A stretch of 64,000 bases of DNA from G965195345 sp965277775 (GTDB lineage: Bacteria; Pseudomonadota; Gammaproteobacteria; CAKMZV01): positions 372,001-436,000 of the forward strand of contig OZ255843.1 of the NCBI GenBank assembly GCA_965277775.1, written 5' to 3'. Positions 8,239 to 16,218 of the stretch are shown piece after piece (the first letter of the stretch is position 1; each line of letters begins with the position of its first letter). The notes under the pieces are model-generated. The model saw only the letters and a program-made list of their open reading frames with translations, was not told where the DNA came from and ran no database searches. The position numbers and the translations under genes are program-made.

Positions 8239-9306
8239 TTAAAGCGGGGTGGCTTCTTGCGTGCTTTGAACACGTGGAACCAGCGCTTTGACCAGAACTT
8301 TCATGTCCAATAATCCCACTGGTTTTTCTCCATCACTGACAAGAAAATTATGACTGGTATCGCCACCAGAAAGAGCAATAACACTTTCTAAGTTATCATT
8401 GATATCCACTGTGCCAACAATGTCGGCTTTTTCCATGTCTTCAGGCAAGTCTTTCATGACTGAGCGAACCCTTAAAACACGTGCGCGATTGATTTCACTG
8501 ACAAAGTCCTCAATGTAGGGATCGTTTGGATTTAACAAAATATATTGTGGCTCACCTTGCTGCACCACGAAACCATCTTTTAAAATCACCAAATGATCGG
8601 CCAATTTCAAGGCTTCATCCAAGTCATGGGTAATGAATATGATGGTTTTGTTTAGATCGTTTTGCAGTTCAATCAAAAGGTCTTGCATGTTATTGCGAAT
8701 CAGTGGGTCTAACGCTGAGAAGGCTTCATCCATCAACATGATTTCTGAATTTGACGTCAATGCGCGTGCCAAGCCGACCCTTTGCTGCATACCACCAGAC
8801 AATTGATGAGGATAATGGTTTTCAAAACCCTGAAGCCCGACGCAGTCGATCCATTTGGAGGCTTCAGCATCCGCTTCTTCTGCGCTAATTTCTTTGGTTC
8901 GCCATGCCAAACCTGCATTTTCAATAATGGTTTGGTGGGGGAAAAGGGCAAATTTTTGAAAGACCATCGACATTCTTGATTGTCGTAATTCTCTCAATCC
9001 TGCCTCATCCAGTTGTAATACATCTTCACCATCGACGCATATCTCGCCAGCTGTGGGTTCAATCAGTCGGTTCAAATGTCGAATGAGGGTCGACTTGCCA
9101 GAACCAGACAATCCCATAATTACGGTGATGTGTCCAAGCTCAATGTCAATGTTGATGTCTTGCAGACCTAAAACGTGATTGTGCTGTTCTAATAAATCCG
9201 TTTTGCTGAGCCCATCTTTGACAAGGGGCAACATGGCTTGTGGATCTGAACCAAAAATCTTGTAGAGGTTTCTAATGCTTACTTTTACTTCATTTTTCAT
9301 AATCAT
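8239..9306 (-). CDS. proV: Glycine betaine/proline-type ABC transporter, ATPase subunit
   Basis: This ATP-binding subunit powers uptake of a quaternary ammonium or betaine solute. It has 355 residues with Walker A MGLSGSGKST (64-73), signature LSGGMQQ (169-175), Walker B IMLMDEAFSALD (189-200) and a downstream H-loop FITHDLDEA. The long N-terminal leader before the nucleotide-binding domain and a C-terminal CBS-like regulatory region (from about residue 280) are typical of ProV/OpuAA, where the latter senses ionic strength. It follows proW after five bases. The substrate cannot be fixed from sequence; choline, glycine betaine, carnitine and proline betaine are all possible. Confidence 0.93.
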   Translation of the reverse strand: MIMKNEVKVSIRNLYKIFGSDPQAMLPLVKDGLSKTDLLEQHNHVLGLQDINIDIELGHITVIMGLSGSGKSTLIRHLNRLIEPTAGEICVDGEDVLQLDEAGLRELRQSRMSMVFQKFALFPHQTIIENAGLAWRTKEISAEEADAEASKWIDCVGLQGFENHYPHQLSGGMQQRVGLARALTSNSEIMLMDEAFSALDPLIRNNMQDLLIELQNDLNKTIIFITHDLDEALKLADHLVILKDGFVVQQGEPQYILLNPNDPYIEDFVSEINRARVLRVRSVMKDLPEDMEKADIVGTVDINDNLESVIALSGGDTSHNFLVSDGEKPVGLLDMKVLVKALVPRVQSTQEATPL

Positions 9307-9311
9307 TATCC

Positions 9312-10364
9312 TTATTGTCCCTGGTTCTGCGCTTGAGACGCGTTAATGCGTTCCAAAGATTTTTTGGTCACTCGATCCAAAATAACCGCAATTAAAACGA
9401 TTGCCGCACCTGAAACCAGTCCAACGCCTAACTCTAAGTTACGAATGCCTCTGAGTACCAAAACACCCAAACCAGGTGCAGAAACCAAAGAAGCTATCAC
9501 CACCATCGCCAAGGCCATCATAATGGTTTGATTAACACCTGCCATGATATTAGGCAAAGCTAAGGGTATTTCAACGCGGAACAATTTTTGTTTGGCGCTC
9601 ATGCCAAATGCATCGGCAGCTTCAATAATGTCTTGGTCAACCAGTCTAATGCCTAAGTCGGTCAGTCGAACGACGGGTACTACAGCATACAGAATGATTG
9701 CAATGCCGTACAGTTTGGATTCAGTCACGCTAAATAAGAATATCAGCGGAATCAAATACACAAAAGGTGGCAAGGTTTGCAACATATCCAATAGGGGTAT
9801 CATTGATCGTTGAAATTTATTATATTTAGACATGGTGATGCCTATGGGCACACCAATGATCACACTGATGACGGTACAGACAAATATCACCGCCAAGGTT
9901 TCAACGGCGTATGAATAGTGATCGATAAATGCCATCAAAAGTAAACTAAAAGCAACAAATATGGTGATGCCTGTAGAACGAGTGACCTTATAAACGATCA
10001 GTAGTAATAGGGGAATCAGAACCCACCAAGGGGCTGAAGTTAATACAAATAATGTGCCATCTAACAGCCAACTTAGAGGTTGCGTTAATGGGTCCAACAC
10101 CAATTGTAAATATTGTTTAACGTCAAGAAACATACGTTCCAAACCGTTTGTTAAATCAGTGGTTCGACTGATTGCGTCACAGGATGTGTGCAGATTATCG
10201 AGCGAAGGGAATGGGATCTCCCACCAAGGTTTTTCAACCGTTTCGCCTGTTGTTTGGGTTAATAGATCTGATAAGGAAAAGCTCTCTTCAGCATTTTCGC
10301 TTTTGCCTGCAGAACACCATTCTTTAAGACCTAAAGCCTCAATCATTCCAGAATAATAACTCAT
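9312..10364 (-). CDS. proW: Glycine betaine/proline-type ABC transporter, permease
   Basis: This inner-membrane permease pairs with the ATPase to the left and the binding protein to the right. It has 350 residues. The first 95 or so are hydrophilic, as in E. coli ProW, and are followed by membrane segments starting near LDGTLFVLTSAPWWVLIPLLLL. The cytoplasmic coupling loop is EAADAFGMSAKQKLFRVEIPLALPNIMAG, the EAA motif that docks on the ATPase. It starts with ATG at 10362-10364 behind an AAGGATC-type ribosome-binding site. It is separated from proX by a terminator and a second hairpin, so it is probably transcribed at a lower level than proX. Confidence 0.92.
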   Translation of the reverse strand: MSYYSGMIEALGLKEWCSAGKSENAEESFSLSDLLTQTTGETVEKPWWEIPFPSLDNLHTSCDAISRTTDLTNGLERMFLDVKQYLQLVLDPLTQPLSWLLDGTLFVLTSAPWWVLIPLLLLIVYKVTRSTGITIFVAFSLLLMAFIDHYSYAVETLAVIFVCTVISVIIGVPIGITMSKYNKFQRSMIPLLDMLQTLPPFVYLIPLIFLFSVTESKLYGIAIILYAVVPVVRLTDLGIRLVDQDIIEAADAFGMSAKQKLFRVEIPLALPNIMAGVNQTIMMALAMVVIASLVSAPGLGVLVLRGIRNLELGVGLVSGAAIVLIAVILDRVTKKSLERINASQAQNQGQ

Positions 10365-10384
10365 AATGATCCTTCAATAATTGG

Positions 10385-10406
10385 CAAGAAATGCATTCAT
10401 TTCTTG
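10385..10406 (-). other. Perfect hairpin in the proX-proW leader
   Basis: CAAGAAATG and CATTTCTTG form a nine-base perfect stem with a four-base loop, lying about 20 bases before the proW start codon. There is no T run behind it, so an mRNA-processing or stability role is more likely than termination. Confidence 0.5.
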
Positions 10407-10435
10407 TCTCATTGCTACGAGAAAATTAATTAAAA

Positions 10436-10483
10436 ATTAAAAAAAAACTCGCATCCACTTTAATAATCAATGAATGCGAGTTT
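10436..10483 (-). terminator. Terminator/attenuator after proX
   Basis: On the minus strand AAACTCGCAT and ATGCGAGTTT form a perfect ten-base stem with a 19-base loop, followed directly by a long T-rich run. It lies 22 bases after the proX stop codon. It should end most transcripts after proX and let only some reach proW and proV, giving an excess of binding protein. Confidence 0.75.
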
Positions 10484-10505
10484 AAGTAAGATGACTAACA
10501 GTTGT

Positions 10506-11477
10506 TTAGTTTAACAATTTTGCTAGTTTATCTTTTGCATTTAAGTCAAGCCATTGAGACCACTCTGATTTGTTCTGAGCAAGATATCTCGCAGCAGCTT
10601 GTCCAGCAGAAGCTTTTTCATTTTCCTGCCAGGCCAACAATCTGTTTAGCGTGCCATTATCCAATTCCATTCTGCTGAGCATCAAAGTGACATCAGGATT
10701 TCCTTTTGCAAATGGAATGCTTACTGCAGTAATGACTTTGGCAGCTGGATAAGCAGATTTGCCAGGGTTCTGACAATCTCTGGATTGGTTACATGTATGA
10801 ACTTTTGCAACGTATGGACCTGTATCTACTTTAACCATTGGATATTTACCCAAGATTGAAGTAGGTGCCCAATAATAACCAAACCAAGGCTCTTCATCCG
10901 CATAAGCTGCGGCAATTGAAGCGGCCAATGTTTCACCAGACCCATGGTTGAATACATCCATTTTATGCTTATCAAATTGATGCGCTTTGATCAAATTATC
11001 ATTGGCAATACGGCAACCCCAACCTGTAGGACAGTTGTGGAATTTACCACCGACCAATTCTGGGTTTGCAAGAATGCCATCAAGTGTTTTCAACTCAGGA
11101 TGCTTGTCAGCAAGATACTGAGGTATCCACCAGCCTTCTTCACCACCATCGGTAAAGATGTTGTTCACATCAATGGCTTTATTTGCACGTTCCAATTCAG
11201 AGAAAATCTGAGCTGAGTTGTACCAAAGTTCAATCAGAATGTCAGGTTTGCCTGTTTCAGCCATAGAAGTCACCGAAGGTACAGTTGATGTTGGGACTTT
11301 TTTGACTTCACACTCATAGCCGTTTTCAATAATGAATTTTGCAATTTCTGTCAAAATTTGAGCAGAAGGCCAATTCATTTCAGAGATAACCACCTCACTA
11401 TCGCATTTAGCATGCGCTACCGAAGTAATCATGAAAGCACCTGCTATAGCGCTCAGAAATTTAATATAACTTTTCAT
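10506..11477 (-). CDS. proX: Periplasmic betaine/choline-type binding protein
   Basis: This is the substrate-binding component for the ProVW-type transporter. It has 323 residues with a clear signal peptide that ends VAHA (cleavage about residue 23). The mature protein has the OpuAC/ProX fold signatures EMNWPSAQILTEI, IELWYN and EPWFGYYWAPTSILGKYPMVKV, with the tryptophans and tyrosines expected in an aromatic cage for a quaternary amine. Paired cysteines occur in CPTGWGCR and CNQSRDCQ. It is the first gene of proX-proW-proV and is followed by its own terminator. The Rieske oxygenase upstream in the same direction may act on the imported solute. Confidence 0.9.
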   Translation of the reverse strand: MKSYIKFLSAIAGAFMITSVAHAKCDSEVVISEMNWPSAQILTEIAKFIIENGYECEVKKVPTSTVPSVTSMAETGKPDILIELWYNSAQIFSELERANKAIDVNNIFTDGGEEGWWIPQYLADKHPELKTLDGILANPELVGGKFHNCPTGWGCRIANDNLIKAHQFDKHKMDVFNHGSGETLAASIAAAYADEEPWFGYYWAPTSILGKYPMVKVDTGPYVAKVHTCNQSRDCQNPGKSAYPAAKVITAVSIPFAKGNPDVTLMLSRMELDNGTLNRLLAWQENEKASAGQAAARYLAQNKSEWSQWLDLNAKDKLAKLLN

Positions 11478-11546
11478 AGAAAGACTCCATATTAATGTTT
11501 AGATTTTGAATTTTAAGGGGTTGATTTGATAGCGCAAATTAACCTT

Positions 11547-11574
11547 ATAATATAACCGATATCTGGGGTGTAAA
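11547..11574 (-). promoter_or_regulatory. Probable promoter of proXWV
   Basis: On the minus strand TTTACA and TATTAT are separated by 16 bases, about 70 bases upstream of the proX start codon. The spacing is one base short of ideal but both hexamers are good. Confidence 0.5.
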
Positions 11575-11831
11575 CATCTTTTAAACATGCTCATAACACA
11601 AAGCTTTTGACTGAATATTTTGACGTGTTGTTTGGTTAAAACGCCCCAAACTATACCATAAACCAAACTGAAAAATCAACTTTTATGACCGATAAACTTT
11701 CCGATGTGATGTCTTGCAGGGGATCAAATTATTGAAAATAAACAGCAATAATAATAAGCATTCGCCTGTCATAAAAAGCGAGTCTTAAACCGTCTTATGA
11801 GTTGTTGTAATTTAAGATTTTTGAAAAAGAT
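11575..11831. other. Intergenic region upstream of the proXWV promoter
   Basis: No coding capacity was seen. The stretch holds an inverted repeat GTTTGGTT (11630-11637) / AACCAAAC (11661-11668), which could be a regulator site or the stem of a transcript end for the Rieske gene. Otherwise it is AT-rich and unremarkable. Confidence 0.4.
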
Positions 11832-13073
11832 TCAACCGTAACGCAATCGTTGTTCTTTGGCATCACCTTCTGGTACGTTTCTAATGCCCAGCATTTGATC
11901 AATGATCATATTTTGAAAGCGGTGCACTGTATCTTCAAAGTGATAACACATTCTACCGCCAGGATAAGCCTTGTTCATTAACCCTAGCTGTACACGCTCA
12001 CAGATACCAATGTCTTCTTTGTTGACCATGTCCCAAAAGTTCATCACAGATTCAATGTCTTTTTCAGTGGAATGCTCAATCGACTCAGGATGGCTGAGCA
12101 ACCAAGCGGTTTCAATGGTTCTTGTCGGCGACACAGGTTCAGAAAGAATGACAAAGGCGTGATTTGGCAAAATAAATACAATCAGATTCGGAAACAAACC
12201 AAAAAAATAGGCGCTATTGTTTTGCAACTCACTCAATCCTGACATGTTTTTCATATTGAGCCAGTCAGCATCGTCGGTGGTGGTAATGGGTGAGGTGCAG
12301 ATGCCACAGTACATGCCTTTTCCTTGCCAACGATGATGGTCAGATACTTTGGAGGTTTCAGCCAAGGTGGGATGGACCCAAGGCAAGTGATAATACTCGA
12401 TGGCGTTCTCAACCAACAATTTCCAATTGCAAGCAATGTCGTATTGCTTATCAGCTTTTGAGACCCATTCATCGAGTTTAAAATTGGCTAGGCATTCAGG
12501 CAAATCACCCAACATTTCTTCTATTGAAGGGGCTTCATCGTCCAAGCAGACAAAGATCATGAATCCCCATTGAGCCACGCGCACTTTTAACAAGCCAAAA
12601 TCTTTCTTATCAAAGGCTTCTAAGTGTGACATGTCGTGCATTTCAATCACTTTGCGATTGACCCCTTTGTCGAATAAGGGCGTACCCAGACAATCTCCTT
12701 CTAAGCTGTACGCCCACCCGTGGTAAGGACAGACGATGTTTTTGTTATTTGAGCTGGCTTTGTCGCAAAGCTCGGTCCCACGGTGCCTGCAAACGTTATA
12801 AAAGGCGTGCAATTCACCATCGCTGCTGCGGGTCATTAGGATCGATTGATCCGCGACTTTGGCCAACATGATGTCGCCTGGATTTTTGATGTCTTGAGCG
12901 AGTCCTGCTGTCACCCAGTTGCGTCTAAAAACTTGCTCTTTTTCTAAGGCGTAATAATTTTCATCATAATACACTTCAGGGTTGATTGTGCTGGCTTGTT
13001 CGGTCGGTTTTCTTGTTTGGGCATAGGTTTTTTCTTCAAGAAATTTACGGCCTAAAATATGGGATGTGTTCAT
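11832..13073 (-). CDS. Rieske non-heme iron oxygenase, alpha subunit (betaine-demethylase type)
   Basis: This 413-residue oxygenase has the Rieske [2Fe-2S] ligands C95-x-H97 and C115-x2-H118 (CRHRG, CPYHGW). The mononuclear iron site is ENAIEYYHLPWVH (H229, H234), with the carboxylate ligand probably in KEDIGICERVQ. This architecture fits oxygenases that remove methyl groups from, or hydroxylate, quaternary amines such as choline, carnitine or glycine betaine, as well as aromatic-ring oxygenases. The nearby betaine-type transporter supports an amine substrate. No reductase partner is encoded in the window. A diverged repeat carrying a DMT gene end lies directly upstream. The exact substrate is unknown. 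Confidence 0.82.
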   Translation of the reverse strand: MNTSHILGRKFLEEKTYAQTRKPTEQASTINPEVYYDENYYALEKEQVFRRNWVTAGLAQDIKNPGDIMLAKVADQSILMTRSSDGELHAFYNVCRHRGTELCDKASSNNKNIVCPYHGWAYSLEGDCLGTPLFDKGVNRKVIEMHDMSHLEAFDKKDFGLLKVRVAQWGFMIFVCLDDEAPSIEEMLGDLPECLANFKLDEWVSKADKQYDIACNWKLLVENAIEYYHLPWVHPTLAETSKVSDHHRWQGKGMYCGICTSPITTTDDADWLNMKNMSGLSELQNNSAYFFGLFPNLIVFILPNHAFVILSEPVSPTRTIETAWLLSHPESIEHSTEKDIESVMNFWDMVNKEDIGICERVQLGLMNKAYPGGRMCYHFEDTVHRFQNMIIDQMLGIRNVPEGDAKEQRLRYG

Positions 13074-13095
13074 AGTGTCAACTTTCAGTTAAGGT

Positions 13096-13315
13096 GTGTT
13101 AATGAGCGTGTGCAGTTTTTACCATATTTTGCAGAATAAAATCAAGCAATCAAACTAAAAAAATCAAACTCTGCCGATCGTAAAACCTGCCCCTGAGTTT
13201 CTCAAAAAGCAGCAGGGAAAAAAGTTGATGCAAGGGGACAGTCAAACAGGAGGTCTTTTAGATTCAATGATATTTAATAAGCCGCCACCCAGCACCAAAA
13301 CGATGCCAACGGCAG
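13096..13315 (-). repeat. Diverged direct repeat, copy A
   Basis: This stretch resembles 15210-15402 in the same orientation, with scattered substitutions and small indels in the middle. Landmarks shared by both are GTGTTAATGAGCGTGTGC, GCAAGGGGACAGTCAAACAG and AAGCACCAAAACGATGCCAA-like runs (one base differs). It includes the 3' end of a DMT transporter gene. The pair flanks about 1.9 kb of unrelated DNA. Confidence 0.85.
13242..13314 (-). pseudogene. C-terminal remnant of a DMT (EamA) transporter gene
   Basis: Read on the minus strand, this gives AVGIVLVLGGGLLNIIESKR plus PPV and a stop. It is nearly the same as the last 23 residues of the intact transporter at 15331-16218 (AIGIVLVLGGGLLNTIEPKR, then PSV). 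Nothing of the rest of the gene is present. It marks the edge of copy A of the direct repeat. Confidence 0.85.
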
Positions 13316-13371
13316 TAGAGTTGTATGGAAAATTCTAAGATGTCATTTCTGGCAGGCAATTAAGCATGCGT

Positions 13372-13890
13372 TTACAAACCCGATGAATCAGTTTTTTCAC
13401 CTTCTATGGCTATTCTTTCATCTTCGGCCAACTGTTCCAGCATATTGTCTGTATAGTGTATACCAATTACATCTATACACAGAGTTAGAATATATCTATT
13501 GCCTTGAGATATCCAATTAGTATTATCAAATGAAAGTAGTTGATCTTCTTCTACTTTCCCGTATTTTTTTTTGCAAAATTGCCATAATTACAGCTTTTTC
13601 TTTTTTGCAAGAAACAGTATTTTCTATATCTCCTATTCCCCAAATAGCGTATACTTTTTTTGATTTAGGCGTAATTAGGGCAAAATATCTTGAGAAAGAA
13701 CGAAAGCTTTTTTAGGATTAAATTTATACATGGGTGTTCCATCTGACAGTGAACCTTTACCAATGGAATTTGAAGTATCAAAATACTGCCCTAACGCTAT
13801 TCCAAAAGCCTCAGTGATTTCCTGACCTGCGTTAGCGCTTAGAGAAAATAGAATGGAAATAATGATTGCTGGAAAAAAATATTTTGCCAT
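13372..13890 (-). pseudogene. Small secreted protein gene with two compensating frameshifts
   Basis: The start (ATG at 13888-13890, behind GAGGGG) encodes a signal peptide ending SANA and then GQEITEAFGIALGQYFDTSN, but the frame stops at 13675 after 71 residues. A neighbouring frame continues sensibly from about 13707: RSFSRYFALITPKSKKVYAI, then WGIGDIENTVSCKKEKAVIM. After a run of nine A residues near 13568 the original frame resumes (EDQLLSFDNTNWISQGNRY) and ends at TAA 13372-13374. Removing one base in the A run and adding one near the CTTTCG sequence gives a 172-residue periplasmic-type protein. Function is unknown. The errors lie in or near homopolymers, so sequencing error is possible. 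An alternative is true decay inside the repeat-flanked segment. Confidence 0.7.
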
Positions 13891-14055
13891 GAAATGCCCC
13901 TCAGTGTCGATTTGAACTAAACTATATAATAATCTTGGTCATTATAAATCTGTCACAACGAGTTACTCTATAAATCTACCAAATAATTGGATGGGTATCA
14001 CCACATCATCATGGTTTTTGTTAGTCAAAAATTGACTTTGAATTTTAGGTTATAT

Positions 14056-14553
14056 TCATTCTCCAAATAATACTCGGTATATCTCTTTCGTTGAACAATA
14101 GCGATCAAATTTACCTTTGTATAATTTTCTGAATTTTTCCCTTTCAGCTTTGTAACCATCACTATCGCCTTTTGTGTGTTTAGCAACTTTAGCATTTTCT
14201 AAAGATGGCAACGGCTGACCTGGTTGAGAACCAAAAAATAGGAATTTTTGAAGATCAAGAGTATTTTCCTCAAAAACAAGCCAAATAACGCAGCCAGAGG
14301 GTTTATCCGCAAGTTTTATATTTATATTTTGTTTTGCTGTTTTCGCACCAACAAAAGTTGCTTTCAACTGAACATGCCTAATAACTCCGTTTGCATCGAG
14401 CACTAGATCGTATCCAGCATTATCAACTTCGGGTTTGGCAACTTCAAGTTGACAGTCGCCATTTTGCCATGAGATTTTTAGCAGTTCTCCAACAAAAAGA
14501 TGTTCTATTAAATTTTCTCTGTAAGATGAGTGTTCTATGTGTTTGCTATTCAT
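14056..14553 (-). CDS. Uncharacterised protein, possible PD-(D/E)XK nuclease-like fold
   Basis: This is a 165-residue soluble protein with no signal peptide or membrane segment. A segment around residues 44-64 reads D44 ... YDLVLD (D49) ... HVQLKAT (Q62, K64). The pattern Asp, then about 12 residues, then Gln-x-Lys, with E23 upstream, resembles the core of PD-(D/E)XK nucleases with a Gln variant. It ends with a basic region and KGKFDRYCSTKE. The start has a good ribosome-binding site (TAGGAGAG). It sits in the repeat-flanked insertion between the DMT and Rieske genes. The nuclease idea rests on a short motif only. Confidence 0.55.
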   Translation of the reverse strand: MNSKHIEHSSYRENLIEHLFVGELLKISWQNGDCQLEVAKPEVDNAGYDLVLDANGVIRHVQLKATFVGAKTAKQNINIKLADKPSGCVIWLVFEENTLDLQKFLFFGSQPGQPLPSLENAKVAKHTKGDSDGYKAEREKFRKLYKGKFDRYCSTKEIYRVLFGE

Positions 14554-14615
14554 TTTGCTCTCCTATGGTAGATCGACTGACAGAAATGTCTATTATGTTG
14601 CATACAAGATCATTT

Positions 14616-15068
14616 TTAATTTTTGTTATCAATTTGTTCTTGCGCCTTTCTTCTCTTTAATTCTACAGCGATCGCTGAGCTCACACATTTTTTATTAACT
14701 GGATTAAAGTACGTGCTAATAGAATTTGCGACTACTAAAGCTACCGGAATACCGACCAAGGAGAAAAACAAAAGAACAACCTGTATTATTGATAATATTG
14801 CTAAAATCAAACCAAGAGGAAGATATAAAACCATTATGAAAATAGAATAAGATTTCCATAGCGGATTTTGTTGCTGGTTTAATTCTTTTTTGCTTATCAT
14901 TGTATTACCAAATGGCCAGAAAAGAAATTTCCCTAATTCCATTAGACCTAATCCTATGGGTGCTGTAATAACCAATACAGTTAAAAATAATCCAATTAAA
15001 TAAACGACTATCGCAGTTACAAATCCTAAAAAGGGAATATGCCACAATATATTGCCTAAGGTTTTCAT
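14616..15068 (-). CDS. YccF-domain inner-membrane protein
   Basis: The protein is predicted to lie in the inner membrane. The chosen start, MKTLGNILWHIPFLGF at 15068 behind GGGAGA, gives 150 residues; the frame is open 12 codons further upstream. It has four hydrophobic segments in two pairs. The motif GLMELGKFLFWPFGNTMI and a later VGIPVALVVANSIS resemble the two halves of YccF-domain proteins (DUF307), whose function is unknown. The tail is basic. It is the rightmost gene of the repeat-flanked insertion, downstream of copy B on the minus strand. Confidence 0.68.
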   Translation of the reverse strand: MKTLGNILWHIPFLGFVTAIVVYLIGLFLTVLVITAPIGLGLMELGKFLFWPFGNTMISKKELNQQQNPLWKSYSIFIMVLYLPLGLILAILSIIQVVLLFFSLVGIPVALVVANSISTYFNPVNKKCVSSAIAVELKRRKAQEQIDNKN

Positions 15069-15209
15069 ATAAAAATCTCCCGAGATTATTTTGTCGAATT
15101 TCAAAAAGTTCTTTTAACGCTTGTGATCATAATTCGATCAATAGAACAGCAAGCAAATGTATAGCAACACATAATCATGATTGGCACTTGAAATAGGCAG
15201 CAAACCATT

Positions 15210-15402
15210 GTGTTAATGAGCGTGTGCTGTTTTTACCGTATTTCACAGAATAAAATCAAATTTTGCAGCCAGTAATACTTGCCCTGAACTTCTTTAAGGG
15301 CAACTGAATAAAGGTGCTGCAAGGGGACAGTCAAACAGAAGGTCTTTTAGGTTCAATGGTATTTAATAAGCCGCCACCAAGCACCAAAACGATGCCAATG
15401 GC
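15210..15402 (-). repeat. Diverged direct repeat, copy B
   Basis: This is the partner of 13096-13315. It covers the last codons and 3' flank of the intact DMT gene at 15331-16218. It is therefore the parental or functional copy, and copy A is the remnant. Confidence 0.85.
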
Positions 15403-16218
15403 ATAGGCAAACACAAAGGGCTCTGCAAAGAACAACACCAAATAAGCCACCGATGTGATCGGCGCTATAAAAACCAAGGGCGCTAATACTGAAACGTCAA
15501 TGATTTGTAGCGATCGTTGCCAAAACACATAAGACAAGCCATTGACTAAAATGCCATTGAGTAGCACCGCCAGCCATTCGACCGCTGTAGGCCACGCCCA
15601 ACTCGATGAGACCATCATGACGATAAACGATGCCACAGTGGCGGCTAAAAAATAGATCAAAACCACACCGGTTGTTTCATGCTTGACGGATTTGCTTAAA
15701 ATCGAAAAAACGGCAAAACAGCCGGTAGAAATGGCGACCAGAAATAATATCCAACCATCATTGACTTTGAAATCAACCAACTCCCCTTTTGATATTACCG
15801 CAAGCACACCAACAAAGCCTAAGATAATGCCGATGATTTTGCGCAGCGTTAATTTTTCATTCAGCATGAAAACTGAAAGAATCACCATAACGATGGGCCA
15901 AAGGTACTCAACAACCAAAACCTCAATGCCATTGGCTTCAGAGTAGCCCAAATATAGAAACAGATAATAAACGTAAGTACCCAGCAACCCTAAGAACGGC
16001 AGATAAATCCAGTCCTTCCAGTGATAGCTTTTAAAGTGATGGGCTTTTTTGGTTGCGATGAGTAAAACCAACAAGGTGACAAAAGAGAAAAAACTCGACC
16101 AAAATAAAAATTGATGGTGATCTAAGTGAACCTGCCCTGTTTTTGCCACAACGGGGATCAAGCCCCACAAAGACACACACAGCAAAGCACAGACTAAGCC
16201 TACGCTTTTAGAAGTCAT
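15331..16218 (-). CDS. EamA/DMT-family transporter
   Basis: This 295-residue inner-membrane protein has about ten hydrophobic segments in two EamA repeats, including PVVAKTGQVHLDHHQFLFW in the first and LLNGILVNGLSYVFWQRSLQ in the second. Members export or import small metabolites; the substrate is unknown. The start MTSKSVGLV is preferred because its ATG (16216-16218) overlaps the upstream Rieske stop codon by one base (TAATG). An upstream start would overlap that gene by 31 bases. The coupling suggests it handles the substrate or product of that oxygenase. Its 3' end is duplicated at 13242. Confidence 0.88.
   Translation of the reverse strand: MTSKSVGLVCALLCVSLWGLIPVVAKTGQVHLDHHQFLFWSSFFSFVTLLVLLIATKKAHHFKSYHWKDWIYLPFLGLLGTYVYYLFLYLGYSEANGIEVLVVEYLWPIVMVILSVFMLNEKLTLRKIIGIILGFVGVLAVISKGELVDFKVNDGWILFLVAISTGCFAVFSILSKSVKHETTGVVLIYFLAATVASFIVMMVSSSWAWPTAVEWLAVLLNGILVNGLSYVFWQRSLQIIDVSVLAPLVFIAPITSVAYLVLFFAEPFVFAYAIGIVLVLGGGLLNTIEPKRPSV

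Noticed and set aside
13448..13490. TGTATAG / CTATACA inverted repeat as an operator
   Set aside because: It lies inside the reconstructed coding region of the decayed secreted-protein gene.
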